A stretch of 64,000 bases of DNA from DATJGR01 sp963735085. Lineage in GTDB: Bacteria; Pseudomonadota; Gammaproteobacteria; Pseudomonadales; Azotimanducaceae. A program made the position numbers and the translations under genes. Location of the stretch: positions 162,601 to 226,600 of the forward strand of contig CAVTJP010000017.1 in assembly GCA_963735085.1 (NCBI GenBank), read 5' to 3'. Below the pieces are notes generated by a model. The model was not told the origin of the DNA and did no database searches. It saw only the letters and a list, made by a program, of their open reading frames with translations. Of this stretch, positions 8,857 to 17,108 are shown piece after piece (within the stretch, counting starts at the first letter, position 1; each line of letters opens with the position of its first letter).

Positions 8857-9756
8857 ATGAACTTCCTGCTCATCATCGTTTGCCTCCTGATTGCGCTCGG
8901 CGCAGCGGCGCTGTGGTTGATCAACCGCTTCGAAAAGATGCCCAACAAGAAAAAGAAGAAGCTTTTTACGAAGACGATCAACGAGGTCTACACCTGGTTC
9001 GAGGATCACGGCCTGATGCGACGGAATCCGGCCTACATACGCGACTACCATCGCGAATACCCCGAATTGAAGGTGCTCGAAGACAACCACGCGATCGTGC
9101 AGCGCGAATGCCTGGAACTGCTGAATATCAAAGACCGCCTGACCGACGTGCGTGCCCTGGGAGCCGGCTACACCGAAGGCGGCATTCACACCGCCAAGTG
9201 GAAAGCGTTCATGTTCAAGTCGGGCGATTTCATCGAGGAGAACTGCAAGCTCGCGCCGCAGACCGCGGCACTGATCAAACGCATCCCCGGCGTGTACACC
9301 GCGTTCTTTTCGGTGCTCGATCCGCATCAGGACATCACGCCGCACTGGGGCTACTACAAGGGCTTTCTGCGTTATCACCTCGGCGTGCAGATTCCGTACA
9401 ACAACGCGAACCAGCAGTGTTGGTTGCGCGTCAATGGCGACCGGGCACAAAACGCATTGCAGGACAAGGCGCAGATCGTCAATGGTGAGCGCTACTTCTG
9501 GAAGGATGGCGAGGGCATCATCTTCGACGACAACTATCTGCACGATGCCGCCAACGAATCGGATCAGGTGCGGGTGGTGTTGTGGCTCGATCTGCGCCGC
9601 AAGATGCCGTTCTACATCATGCCGCTGAATCGTTTGTGTCTGTGGCTGGTGTATCGCGACAAATCCGTCGACAAGATTCGCCGTGGCGCATTGATCGGCG
9701 CCGAAATGCCCGGTCAATCGCCCAATGTGAAGCCGGCGGGCGTAGTGCCTTCGTAG
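8857..9756 (+). CDS. lpxO: LpxO-like aspartyl/asparaginyl beta-hydroxylase family protein
   Basis: A 299-residue Fe(II)/2-oxoglutarate dioxygenase of the AspH/LpxO family. Residues 1-24 form one membrane anchor followed by a lysine-rich stretch (KKKKK), as in LpxO, which hydroxylates the 3'-secondary acyl chain of lipid A in the inner membrane. Candidate metal ligands are His163 (TPHWGYYKGF) and His229 (DNYLHDAANES), and Arg239 lies 10 residues beyond His229, the spacing seen in AspH for the 2-oxoglutarate-binding Arg. ATG 8857 fits the membrane anchor, with GGA about 10 bases upstream. The two LpxL-like acyltransferases next door support a lipid A role. Its 3' end overlaps a convergent gene by 43 bases. 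Confidence 0.85.
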   Translation: MNFLLIIVCLLIALGAAALWLINRFEKMPNKKKKKLFTKTINEVYTWFEDHGLMRRNPAYIRDYHREYPELKVLEDNHAIVQRECLELLNIKDRLTDVRALGAGYTEGGIHTAKWKAFMFKSGDFIEENCKLAPQTAALIKRIPGVYTAFFSVLDPHQDITPHWGYYKGFLRYHLGVQIPYNNANQQCWLRVNGDRAQNALQDKAQIVNGERYFWKDGEGIIFDDNYLHDAANESDQVRVVLWLDLRRKMPFYIMPLNRLCLWLVYRDKSVDKIRRGALIGAEMPGQSPNVKPAGVVPS

Positions 9757-10376
9757 CGGATCTCACCGCGCGGGCTGGCAAACGTCAGCGTCATGCGCCG
9801 GTCACCCGCCTGGACTGCGACGTCTATTCCCAACTCGGCGATCAAGGACGCCAGTGGCATCGGTTCCGGTGACGTCAGTTGCGCGGCCATCAACGGCCCG
9901 ACACATGGTGACGTCCGCGCCGGATGCGGGCAATCCAGCCAATCGATGAAGAACGGCGCGAGTCCGCCGTGGCGATGGTGGTGCAGTCCAAGTAGTTCCC
10001 ACTCGAGTCGCTCGCCGCCGGGTGGCGTTCGGTTCATGCGATGTGCCCGCGTTGGCGTCCAACCAAGCGCCTTCAGGCGCGCGGAAGCGTTCTCGAGCCC
10101 TGCACAGCGCACGGCCCAGTGGATCAGTTTCGGTTGCGTCAGCCGCGCCATCGGTGCCGACGAACTGCTCGGTGGCTGCGCCGGGTCCGGTGCAATGATT
10201 TCTAGATAGGTTGAATCGTCGAAGCCAACCAGCGCGTTGTGCGTACCGCGGCCTTGATGCGCGCCGCCAAAAGCGGGCCGAACACCTGTGGCGCCTTCGA
10301 ATTCGGCGCACGTCAGCTCGAGATCGGCGGTGGCCAATACGAAGTGATCGATGTGGCCTCGAAGCGGTGTATTCAA
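9714..10376 (-). CDS. VOC/glyoxalase-like domain protein
   Basis: A 220-residue protein beginning with IDHFVLATADLE, the typical start of a glyoxalase-like (vicinal oxygen chelate) domain, followed by GTHNALVGFDDSTYLEIIA. Such domains bind a divalent metal and catalyse isomerisation, ring opening or epimerisation. It is the last gene of the tight box operon, overlapping the DUF2461 start by 4 bases, so translation is probably coupled. A role in aromatic or CoA-ester metabolism is inferred from position only. Its end overlaps the convergent LpxO-like gene. Confidence 0.8.
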   Translation of the reverse strand: MNTPLRGHIDHFVLATADLELTCAEFEGATGVRPAFGGAHQGRGTHNALVGFDDSTYLEIIAPDPAQPPSSSSAPMARLTQPKLIHWAVRCAGLENASARLKALGWTPTRAHRMNRTPPGGERLEWELLGLHHHRHGGLAPFFIDWLDCPHPARTSPCVGPLMAAQLTSPEPMPLASLIAELGIDVAVQAGDRRMTLTFASPRGEIRYEGTTPAGFTLGD

Positions 10377-11059
10377 AACGGCACCTCTACGGCACGACAG
10401 AGGAATTGCATCAACGGCTTCGCGGCGTCGAAACGTTTGGCGATCCGTTTTGCGAAGTCCTTCTTAAACAGTTCATCGTCATCGATCGGGCACATCGCAA
10501 TGAAGTCGGTACGCTTCAGATCCTCGATCATCGGATGATCGCCCGGATAGCCGCGCGGCGGTCGCTTCAGTGCGCCTCCATCGAGCGTGAAGACGCGTCG
10601 GAATGCCGCATCGTCGCGCGCGCGCTTCCAAGCCGTCGTGCGCTCGATGAGCGCGTCGCGAATCTTCGCGAGTGAATCCCGCTCGGGGTGCCACATGCCG
10701 GCGCCTATGAAGTTGCGACCGGGTTCGATGTGCATGTAGTAACCGGGCGAATGCACGTCTTTGCCCTGGTTGTGGCGAAACTGGATACCGACGTTGGTTT
10801 TGTATGGTGTTTTGTCTCGGCCGAATCGCGTGTCGCGAAATACCCGCATCAACGATCCACCCGTCTTCTTCGCAACGGCTTCGAATTGCGGGGCGATACG
10901 GTCGAGGTGTGGGCCCATCGCGACGATGAAGTCGAGCGCGGGTTCGCGCACGCGGGTCTCGTAGCGATCCCTGTTCTGCGCGAACCAGTCGCGATCGTTG
11001 TTGCGGCTGAGTTCGCGCAGGAATGCGAGCAGAGTTTTGTCGAAGCCATCAAATGCCAT
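10373..11059 (-). CDS. DUF2461 family protein
   Basis: A 228-residue protein matching DUF2461: N-terminal FLRELSRNNDRDWFAQNRDRY, then RVFRDTRFGRDKTPYKTN and PGYYMHIEPG. The family is widespread but has no established biochemical role. No signal peptide or membrane segment is visible. It starts 2 bases after the benzoate-CoA ligase stop and overlaps the VOC gene by 4 bases, so it is part of the box operon, an association I cannot explain from known benzoate biochemistry. Confidence 0.85.
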   Translation of the reverse strand: MAFDGFDKTLLAFLRELSRNNDRDWFAQNRDRYETRVREPALDFIVAMGPHLDRIAPQFEAVAKKTGGSLMRVFRDTRFGRDKTPYKTNVGIQFRHNQGKDVHSPGYYMHIEPGRNFIGAGMWHPERDSLAKIRDALIERTTAWKRARDDAAFRRVFTLDGGALKRPPRGYPGDHPMIEDLKRTDFIAMCPIDDDELFKKDFAKRIAKRFDAAKPLMQFLCRAVEVPF

Positions 11060-11061
11060 CG

Positions 11062-12594
11062 CTACCTCAGCTTGAATCGTTGAATCTTACCGGTCGCCGT
11101 CTTCGGCAACTCATCGACGAATTCGACCCAGCGCGGGCGCTTGTAGTCGGCGAGTTGGCTGCGCACATGGTCGATCAACGCATCGGCCAGGCTGGCTGAG
11201 GGGCAGCCGCGGGCAACGACGATTGCCTTTGGTTTGATCAGTCTGTCGGCATCTTCGGCGCCAACCACCGCCGCTTCGATGACGTCCGGATGCGCGAGCA
11301 GTACGTTTTCCACTTCCATCGGCGACACATAGATGCCGCCGACTTTCAACAGATCGTCGCGCCGCCCGCAGTACACCAGGTGGCCCGACGCGCGCCTCAG
11401 ATATTTGTCGCCGGTGCGCACCCAGCCGTTGCGAAACGTCGTGGCCGTCAGTTCCGGCAGCTTCCAATATCCAATCGCAGTGCTGCCGCCATGCACTTCG
11501 AGGTCGCCGATGGTGTCGTCGCCCACCTCCTTGCCATCGTCGCCGACGATCCGAACCGCGTATCCGGGTACACTTTGTCCGGACGTGTTTGGCACGACAT
11601 CGGCGTTCCGATTGCTGATGAAGATGTGCAGCAGTTCGGTGGTACCGATGCCATCGAGAATGTCGAGTCCGGTTGCAGCGCGCCAGCGCTCGAGAATCGT
11701 CTCCGGCAATGCCTCACCGGCGGAGACACATAGGCGCAACCGGCCGCGCGACGGTGGTTCCTGTTCGGCCAGCAGCATCGCGTACAACGTCGGCACGCCG
11801 CAGAACACGCTCGGTTCATATCGCTGCAGTATGGCCGCAACGGTGGACGGCGAGGACCGGACCGCGGTCAATATCACCGTGGCGCCGGCCGAGAACGGAA
11901 ACGTCAGTGCGTTGCCGAGTCCGTACGCGAAGAACAGTTTGGCAGCCGAAAACACGACGTCGTCCGGCGCGAGCGCGAGTATGTCGCGCGCATACGAGCG
12001 TGCGGTGAATTCGAGAGCGCTGTGGCGGTGCACCACCCCCTTTGGCTTACCGGTCGTGCCGGATGTGTACAGCCAGAATGCGACATCGGTACGGCGGGTG
12101 TTGGCGCTTGTCTGCGCGATGGATGCGTAGCGCAAGGTATCCGCCAGCGTCGGTACATGATCCGGTGCACTGGATTCGTCTCCGCTGACGATTACGCCGA
12201 GGTGTGGCAGCGACGCCAGCAGCGGTTCCCACGCAGGCAGCAGCCTCGACGATACGATGACGAGGCGCGCTTCGCTGTCGGCAACGATGTATGCGTAGTC
12301 CGGCGTCGTCATCAGTGTATTGAGTGGTACGGGCACCGCGCCCGCGCGTATCGCGCCCAGAAAGCACACCGGGAAATCGACGCTGTCTTCCAGACACAAC
12401 AGCACGCGCTCGCCGTGTGTCAGGCGTCGGCCCCTCAGCACATTCGCAAACCGGTTGACGCGTTCGTTGAGCAGCGCGTAGTTGTAGCGCCCCGAGTCGT
12501 CGATGACCGCAGTACGCAGCGCCCGGCCGTGCACGATATTAGGTGTCAGCAGAATGTCGGCTGCATTGTACTGTTCGGCTGGATGTGGGCTCAT
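11062..12594 (-). CDS. bclA: Benzoate-CoA ligase family protein
   Basis: A 510-residue acyl-adenylate-forming enzyme predicted to convert benzoate, ATP and CoA to benzoyl-CoA, the entry step of the box pathway. The AMP-binding P-loop is YTSGTTGKPKGVVH, the hinge region contains the GDKYLR segment, and the C-terminal PKTATGKIQRFKLR carries the catalytic lysine. The N-terminus (NAADILLTPNIVHGRALRTA) resembles benzoate-CoA ligases of the BclA/BadA group. ATG 12594 is chosen; a longer open frame to 12690 runs into boxB. It lies 7 bases downstream of boxB, which makes benzoate or a substituted benzoate the most likely substrate. Confidence 0.88.
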   Translation of the reverse strand: MSPHPAEQYNAADILLTPNIVHGRALRTAVIDDSGRYNYALLNERVNRFANVLRGRRLTHGERVLLCLEDSVDFPVCFLGAIRAGAVPVPLNTLMTTPDYAYIVADSEARLVIVSSRLLPAWEPLLASLPHLGVIVSGDESSAPDHVPTLADTLRYASIAQTSANTRRTDVAFWLYTSGTTGKPKGVVHRHSALEFTARSYARDILALAPDDVVFSAAKLFFAYGLGNALTFPFSAGATVILTAVRSSPSTVAAILQRYEPSVFCGVPTLYAMLLAEQEPPSRGRLRLCVSAGEALPETILERWRAATGLDILDGIGTTELLHIFISNRNADVVPNTSGQSVPGYAVRIVGDDGKEVGDDTIGDLEVHGGSTAIGYWKLPELTATTFRNGWVRTGDKYLRRASGHLVYCGRRDDLLKVGGIYVSPMEVENVLLAHPDVIEAAVVGAEDADRLIKPKAIVVARGCPSASLADALIDHVRSQLADYKRPRWVEFVDELPKTATGKIQRFKLR

Positions 12595-12601
12595 CGAAAC
12601 G

Positions 12602-14056
12602 TCAGGGCGTGAGCCGCACATACTCGAAGTCGCCGGGCTTGCCGCCGACACCGCTGACCGGCGGGGCGATCCACGAGGCAAATGCGCCAACGGCGTGGCA
12701 CGGTCGCATCAGCGACGACACGTATTCGAGGTCGCCGGGTGCCGGCAGCCAGTCGGTAGCCGAACGCTGCCACGTTGCCGCATCGACAACGTCTCCGGTC
12801 GGCGTGACCGACAGGCTTGCGTAATCGCCGACATGACGATGAAACGCGCGGTGCGGCAGCCGCAGTTCGAATTCGATGCCGGCATCCGCAATCACGCGGT
12901 TCCACGCGCGCAGCACCGGGGCGCAGTCGTCGATGTAGTCGTCTCGCAACCTCGCGTTGATCGCGGACAGGGCGGGTGCGTCGATCCACGCGAAGCCCGG
13001 CTTGCCGGAATTGTCGTTCGTATGTTGCAGCACGCGATAGGTCGCATCCTGAAGTTGATGATCGTCGTCGATCCTGTCTTCGTGAAAACGCCCCTTGATG
13101 CCAGCGTTGTAGGCGTTGGCGGCGTTGGTGGAGATTTCCGAGCCGAACAGGTCGAGCGTGACGGAATAGTGAAAGTTGATCTTCTTCTGCATCGTCGGCA
13201 GATCGATGACGCCGTGGCGACGAATGGCGGCGAGATCGTACGGATCCGCGATGGCGTGCGCGTTCATCGCCGCGCATGTGGCGCGCAGGATCCGTTCGAC
13301 GCCGCTTTTGCCGACGAACATATGGTGCCCTTCCTCGGTCACCATGAAGCGGCACGTTCGCGACAACGGGTCGAATCCCGATTGGGCCAGTGCTTCGAGC
13401 TGCATCTTGCCGTCGCGGTCGGTGAAGCTGGTGAACATGAAAAACGACAGCCAGTCCGGTGTCTGTTCGTTGAATGCGCCGAGGATACGTGGCGTGTCGG
13501 CGCTGCCGGAACGCCGATTCAGCAGCATCTCGGCTTCCTCTCGGCCGTCGCGACCCAGGTAGCGCTGCAACAGGTACACCATTGCCCACAAGTGGCGGCC
13601 TTCTTCGACGTTGACCTGGAACAGGTTGCGCAGGTCGTACAAACTCGGCGCGGTCTTGCCGAGATGGCGCTGTTGTTCGACCGACGCCGGTTCGGTATCG
13701 CCTTGAATGACCATCAGCCGGCGCAGCAGCGCACGGTATTCGCCCGGAACTTCCTGCCATACCGGTTCGCCTTTGTGGGCGCCAAAACCGATCTTGCGGT
13801 CGGTTTCCGCCGGCGCCAGCAGGATACCCCAGCGGTATTCCGGCATTTTGACGAAGCCGAACTTCGCCCAGCCGGCGCGGTCGACGCTGACGGCGGTGCG
13901 CAGGAAAACATCGACGTCCTGAAAGCCCTCCGGTCCCATGCCGCGCCACCAGTCCAGAAAGTGCGGATGCCAGGCTTCCAGCGCGCGCTGCAGCGCACGG
14001 TCGGAGGCTAAATCGACGTTGTTCGGAATCAACGATGCGTAGTCGACGGCGCTCAT
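12602..14056 (-). CDS. boxB: Benzoyl-CoA 2,3-epoxidase, oxygenase subunit BoxB
   Basis: A 484-residue class I di-iron protein that inserts oxygen into benzoyl-CoA to give the 2,3-epoxide in the aerobic CoA-dependent benzoate pathway. Two di-iron helices carry EEGRH (151-155) and EEGHH (241-245), with Asp213 in FTDRDG between them, consistent with BoxB ligands. Length matches the family. It sits between boxC (9 bases upstream) and the ligase (7 bases downstream). The flavin/iron-sulfur reductase partner BoxA is not encoded in the window, so electrons must come from a reductase encoded elsewhere. Confidence 0.93.
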   Translation of the reverse strand: MSAVDYASLIPNNVDLASDRALQRALEAWHPHFLDWWRGMGPEGFQDVDVFLRTAVSVDRAGWAKFGFVKMPEYRWGILLAPAETDRKIGFGAHKGEPVWQEVPGEYRALLRRLMVIQGDTEPASVEQQRHLGKTAPSLYDLRNLFQVNVEEGRHLWAMVYLLQRYLGRDGREEAEMLLNRRSGSADTPRILGAFNEQTPDWLSFFMFTSFTDRDGKMQLEALAQSGFDPLSRTCRFMVTEEGHHMFVGKSGVERILRATCAAMNAHAIADPYDLAAIRRHGVIDLPTMQKKINFHYSVTLDLFGSEISTNAANAYNAGIKGRFHEDRIDDDHQLQDATYRVLQHTNDNSGKPGFAWIDAPALSAINARLRDDYIDDCAPVLRAWNRVIADAGIEFELRLPHRAFHRHVGDYASLSVTPTGDVVDAATWQRSATDWLPAPGDLEYVSSLMRPCHAVGAFASWIAPPVSGVGGKPGDFEYVRLTP

Positions 14057-14065
14057 GCCTGTTTC

Positions 14066-15733
14066 CTATATGCGTGTTTTGTCGTAACGCGGACGTGTGC
14101 CGGTACCGTAGCGCTTGAGTGCGCCGTCGTCACCCACCGCGTTGGGGCGCTGGAATACCCAGTTCTGCCATGCCGACAGGCGCGCGAAAATCTTTGTCTC
14201 CATCGTCTCGGGGCCGGCGAAGCGCAGGTTCGCTTCCATCGCCGTCAGCGCGTCGGGCGAAAAGCTCGCGCGCTCCTCGAGGAACAGGCGGATCTCGTCA
14301 CGCCAGTCGATTTCGTCGGGCGCAAAGGTCACGAGTCCGGCATTCTCTGCAGCGCCTGCATCGAGCGGCTCGCCAACACATGCGCGCAGGCGCGTGACCG
14401 CGTCCGGATCGCCGTAGAAGCGGGTGGCGAGCCGGCTGAGCCCGTTGCTCATCGGCAGCGTACCGAAGTTGGATTCGGACAACGCGATGGTCGCGGCATC
14501 CGCGGAATCGTCGAGCGTGCCATTCAGCATGTAGCTGCGGTCGACGGCGAACAGAATTTCCGCGAGAAAACCGCCGAAACAACTGCCCGGTTCGACCAGC
14601 GCGACCAGCGTGCGTGATGTCAGGTCGAGCCGCTTCAGCGTGCGTTTTGCGAACAGCGCGATTTCGCGTACCCACCACACCGAGGCGTGTTCGTGCAGCC
14701 AGGTGTCGTGCCGCAGCACGCGATCGAGGTCGCCTTCACTGCGTAACTGCAACGTGGCAATGTTCGGCAAGTTGAATCGTATATGCAGCAGCGCATCGTC
14801 GAGCGCGCGCAGCAACGCCAGCGCCCAAAGCTCCGCACCTAAAGCCCGCGCCTGCGTATGGTCGTCAGGTAGATCGCGTTCGGGGCCCCGCAGTGTCAAT
14901 GTCGCAGTCGCCAGCGCGTCGTCGAAAGTTAGATCGAGATAGCGATAATGGATGCCGTTTGCGCCGGCGCTGCGTTCGAGGCGCGTCAGTTCGATGCCGA
15001 CATCGTTCTCTGGACGGTCCGAACGCGTACCGAGTTCCAGCGCCCGCGTGCGCACGGCGGCATCGAATTGGGAGCGCAGCGCGATCTCGTCGACCAATCG
15101 CCACGCCAGCGCGCGCGCCCCGCGGGCGCCTTCTTCGAGGGTGCAGAAGACGTCGGCGAGGTCGCGGCGGATGCGCCGCTTGTCCGTCAACCGGGTCAGC
15201 CCGCCGGTGCCGGGCAGTACCGCCAGCAACGGCACTTCCGGCAGCGAGACTGCGGCGTTGCCATCGTCGATCAGCAATAGATAGTCGGTTGCCAGCGCCA
15301 GTTCATACCCGCCGCCGGCCGCGGTGCCGCCGATTGCGGCCAGATAGCGTTGGCCCGATTCGGCGGATGCCTCTTCGAGCGCGTTCCGCGTTTCGTTCGT
15401 GAACTTGCAGAAGTTCACTTTGTGGGCGTGACTTGCGCCCGCCAGCATCCGGATGTTGGCGCCGGCGCAGAAGATGCCGGGCTTGCCGGACCGAAGCACC
15501 ACGGAGCGCACGTCCGGGCGCTCAAAACGCAGCCGTTGAACGGCATCGGCGAGTTCGATGTCCACGCCGAGATCGTATGAGTTCTGCTTGAGTTCGTAGC
15601 CGGGCGCGATGCCACCGGTCTCCTGAACCTCGAGTATCAGTTCGGCGATTGGAGGCTCGATATTCAGCTTCCAATGCCGATACGCCGTGGGTTCAGTTCG
15701 GAAATCCAGCGGTGGCGGCGTCGGCGTATCCAT
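14066..15733 (-). CDS. boxC: Benzoyl-CoA-dihydrodiol lyase BoxC
   Basis: A 555-residue crotonase-superfamily enzyme that hydrolytically opens the 2,3-epoxybenzoyl-CoA ring, giving 3,4-didehydroadipyl-CoA semialdehyde and formate. The N-terminal half has the crotonase oxyanion segments GIFCAGANIRMLAG and IGGTAAGGGYELALATD. The second half is also crotonase-like (LVALVEPGSCFGGFLAEI), the two-part architecture typical of BoxC. First gene of the minus-strand operon. It starts at ATG 15733 without an obvious Shine-Dalgarno. The upstream region contains paired TTCGCA/TGCGAA palindromes that could be regulator sites. Confidence 0.93.
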   Translation of the reverse strand: MDTPTPPPLDFRTEPTAYRHWKLNIEPPIAELILEVQETGGIAPGYELKQNSYDLGVDIELADAVQRLRFERPDVRSVVLRSGKPGIFCAGANIRMLAGASHAHKVNFCKFTNETRNALEEASAESGQRYLAAIGGTAAGGGYELALATDYLLLIDDGNAAVSLPEVPLLAVLPGTGGLTRLTDKRRIRRDLADVFCTLEEGARGARALAWRLVDEIALRSQFDAAVRTRALELGTRSDRPENDVGIELTRLERSAGANGIHYRYLDLTFDDALATATLTLRGPERDLPDDHTQARALGAELWALALLRALDDALLHIRFNLPNIATLQLRSEGDLDRVLRHDTWLHEHASVWWVREIALFAKRTLKRLDLTSRTLVALVEPGSCFGGFLAEILFAVDRSYMLNGTLDDSADAATIALSESNFGTLPMSNGLSRLATRFYGDPDAVTRLRACVGEPLDAGAAENAGLVTFAPDEIDWRDEIRLFLEERASFSPDALTAMEANLRFAGPETMETKIFARLSAWQNWVFQRPNAVGDDGALKRYGTGTRPRYDKTRI

Positions 15734-15898
15734 TGCGATGATCTGCGAATGCGAGCCGCAGATGGTAAATCAACGCCCTGCGCCAACGTTAGACCTGCGG
15801 TAGCGCGGTTGGAAATGTGACCGCCTTCTGCTTCTCCATGCGTCGTGGATTGAGAGCTAACTAACTGTTTCACAGGCGTTACCCGGCCAGAATACCGG

Positions 15899-15945
15899 GA
15901 CCGTTCGCAATGATGCGAAGGTGGACCATTCGCAGTGATGCGAAA
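15899..15945. promoter_or_regulatory. Two 22-base direct repeats, each with a TTCGCA-N4-TGCGAA palindrome
   Basis: Two copies (15899-15920 and 15924-15945) with 25-base spacing differ only by three purine transitions: GACC-R-TTCGCA-R-TGATGCGAA-R. Each contains an inverted repeat with 6-base arms, TTCGCA/TGCGAA (15904-15919 and 15929-15944). A further TGCGAA half-site is at 15744-15749 next to the boxC start. The arrangement resembles a paired operator for a dimeric regulator and lies between the divergent boxC and coiled-coil genes. The bound protein is unknown; no boxR is present in the window. Confidence 0.5.
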
Positions 15946-15960
15946 GATGAGCTCACCGAT

Positions 15961-17004
15961 ATGTCACGCGCGTTCACCATCCTGATCGGCTCGACACTGC
16001 TCACCGCAGTTGCGTGGCTGGCGGTATCGGTGCACGACATTCCCCTGGCACCCGTCATCAACGACGGCATCGCCGAACTGCTCGACTTGAAAGGCACGCC
16101 GGCGAACTACGCGGATGCGATCTTCACGGTGTTGTGTCTGCTGGTCGCGGTAGGTGTCGGCTGCGTGATGGGCTCATCCTGGCGTGGCTCGGTCGCGCGG
16201 GTCCGCGAGGACGATCTGCAACGGCGCCTCAATGAATCCAAAGGCAAGATTCCACGGCTCGAGTCCGGCATGCGCAACAGGGAGATGCACGTTGCGCGCG
16301 TCGAGCAGCAGATGAAGGAACTCGAAGCCGCGTTGCCGCCGCTGCACAGAACGATCGAAGAGCGTGATACCGCGCTGCGCGATCGCGACCGCACGGTGTC
16401 GCGTCTGACGGCCGAACTGGCACTGCTGAAGGGCATGCCGTCGGCGAACCAGACGGCCACGTCGGGCATGGCGACCCTCGATCTAGAGGACGACACGTTC
16501 ATGACCTCCGGCGCGTCGGCCGAATTGGTTTCCAGACCATCGGATTCGACCTGCCAACGGCTCGAAGAACAGGTGAACGAACTCGAAGCGAAGGTCCGCG
16601 AGCGTGAGGCGCGGATCGGCGAACTGATGTACGAGCAAGGCAATCATGCGAAGAAGATTCCGCAGTTGGAGAGTGCGCTCGGCGATCAGCGCAAACGCAA
16701 CGAGGACCACGACCGTGAGCGCCAGCGGCAGGACAAATGGCTTGACGTGCTCAACGATCAACTGGCGCGCGCCCGTGAGACCAATGACAGGCTCGGCAGG
16801 GAGCTTTCCGATCAGGCTGCGCTGCAACGGCGCATCGCTGAACTGGAAGCCGAACTGAAACGCCTCGGTGAGGAGATCGCGGAGCGTGAGCGGCGTCTCG
16901 CGGCGTCGCGGTTCGAATGCGCCACCGCACGCACGACGATTGCACATCTGCAGTCGCGACTCGGGGTCAAGGATGCTGCGAATGTGCTGAGTGGGAAGGC
17001 ATAG
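15961..17004 (+). CDS. Membrane-anchored coiled-coil protein of unknown function
   Basis: A 347-residue protein I do not recognise as a named family. Two hydrophobic segments (about residues 6-23 and 53-72) predict two inner-membrane helices with both ends in the cytoplasm. They are followed by about 270 residues of highly charged, heptad-like coiled coil with repeated VRERE, RIAELEAEL and LEEQVNELEAKV patterns. An earlier in-frame ATG at 15910 would put the start inside the 15899-15945 repeats, so I prefer ATG 15961. The stop codon overlaps the left arm of palindromic element 2. Such proteins often act as envelope scaffolds, but no partner is evident. Confidence 0.7.
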   Translation: MSRAFTILIGSTLLTAVAWLAVSVHDIPLAPVINDGIAELLDLKGTPANYADAIFTVLCLLVAVGVGCVMGSSWRGSVARVREDDLQRRLNESKGKIPRLESGMRNREMHVARVEQQMKELEAALPPLHRTIEERDTALRDRDRTVSRLTAELALLKGMPSANQTATSGMATLDLEDDTFMTSGASAELVSRPSDSTCQRLEEQVNELEAKVREREARIGELMYEQGNHAKKIPQLESALGDQRKRNEDHDRERQRQDKWLDVLNDQLARARETNDRLGRELSDQAALQRRIAELEAELKRLGEEIAERERRLAASRFECATARTTIAHLQSRLGVKDAANVLSGKA

Positions 17005-17066
17005 GGTCAGAGTGCTTCACCGAAACAGGTAGCCGCGGCTGCCCGTCGAATGAAGCACTCTGACCC
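17004..17066. repeat. Palindromic intergenic element 2 (GGGTCAGA family)
   Basis: Perfect 16-base arms, GGGTCAGAGTGCTTCA (17004-17019) and TGAAGCACTCTGACCC (17051-17066), flank a 31-base loop that is itself GC-rich. It fills the gap between the coiled-coil gene and the second sulfatase. No T-run follows, so it is not a classical terminator. It shares the outer GGGTCAGA/TCTGACCC with elements 1, 3 and 4. Confidence 0.8.
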
Positions 17067-17108
17067 TTGGTCCCTGCTTTCGCGGTCCGCTTTCGCTACA
17101 GTTCGATC

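Noticed and set aside
12503..14011. Long plus-strand open frame antisense to boxB
   Set aside because: High-GC coding DNA gives long open frames on the opposite strand. Its translation shows no family resemblance and lies entirely under the well-supported boxB.
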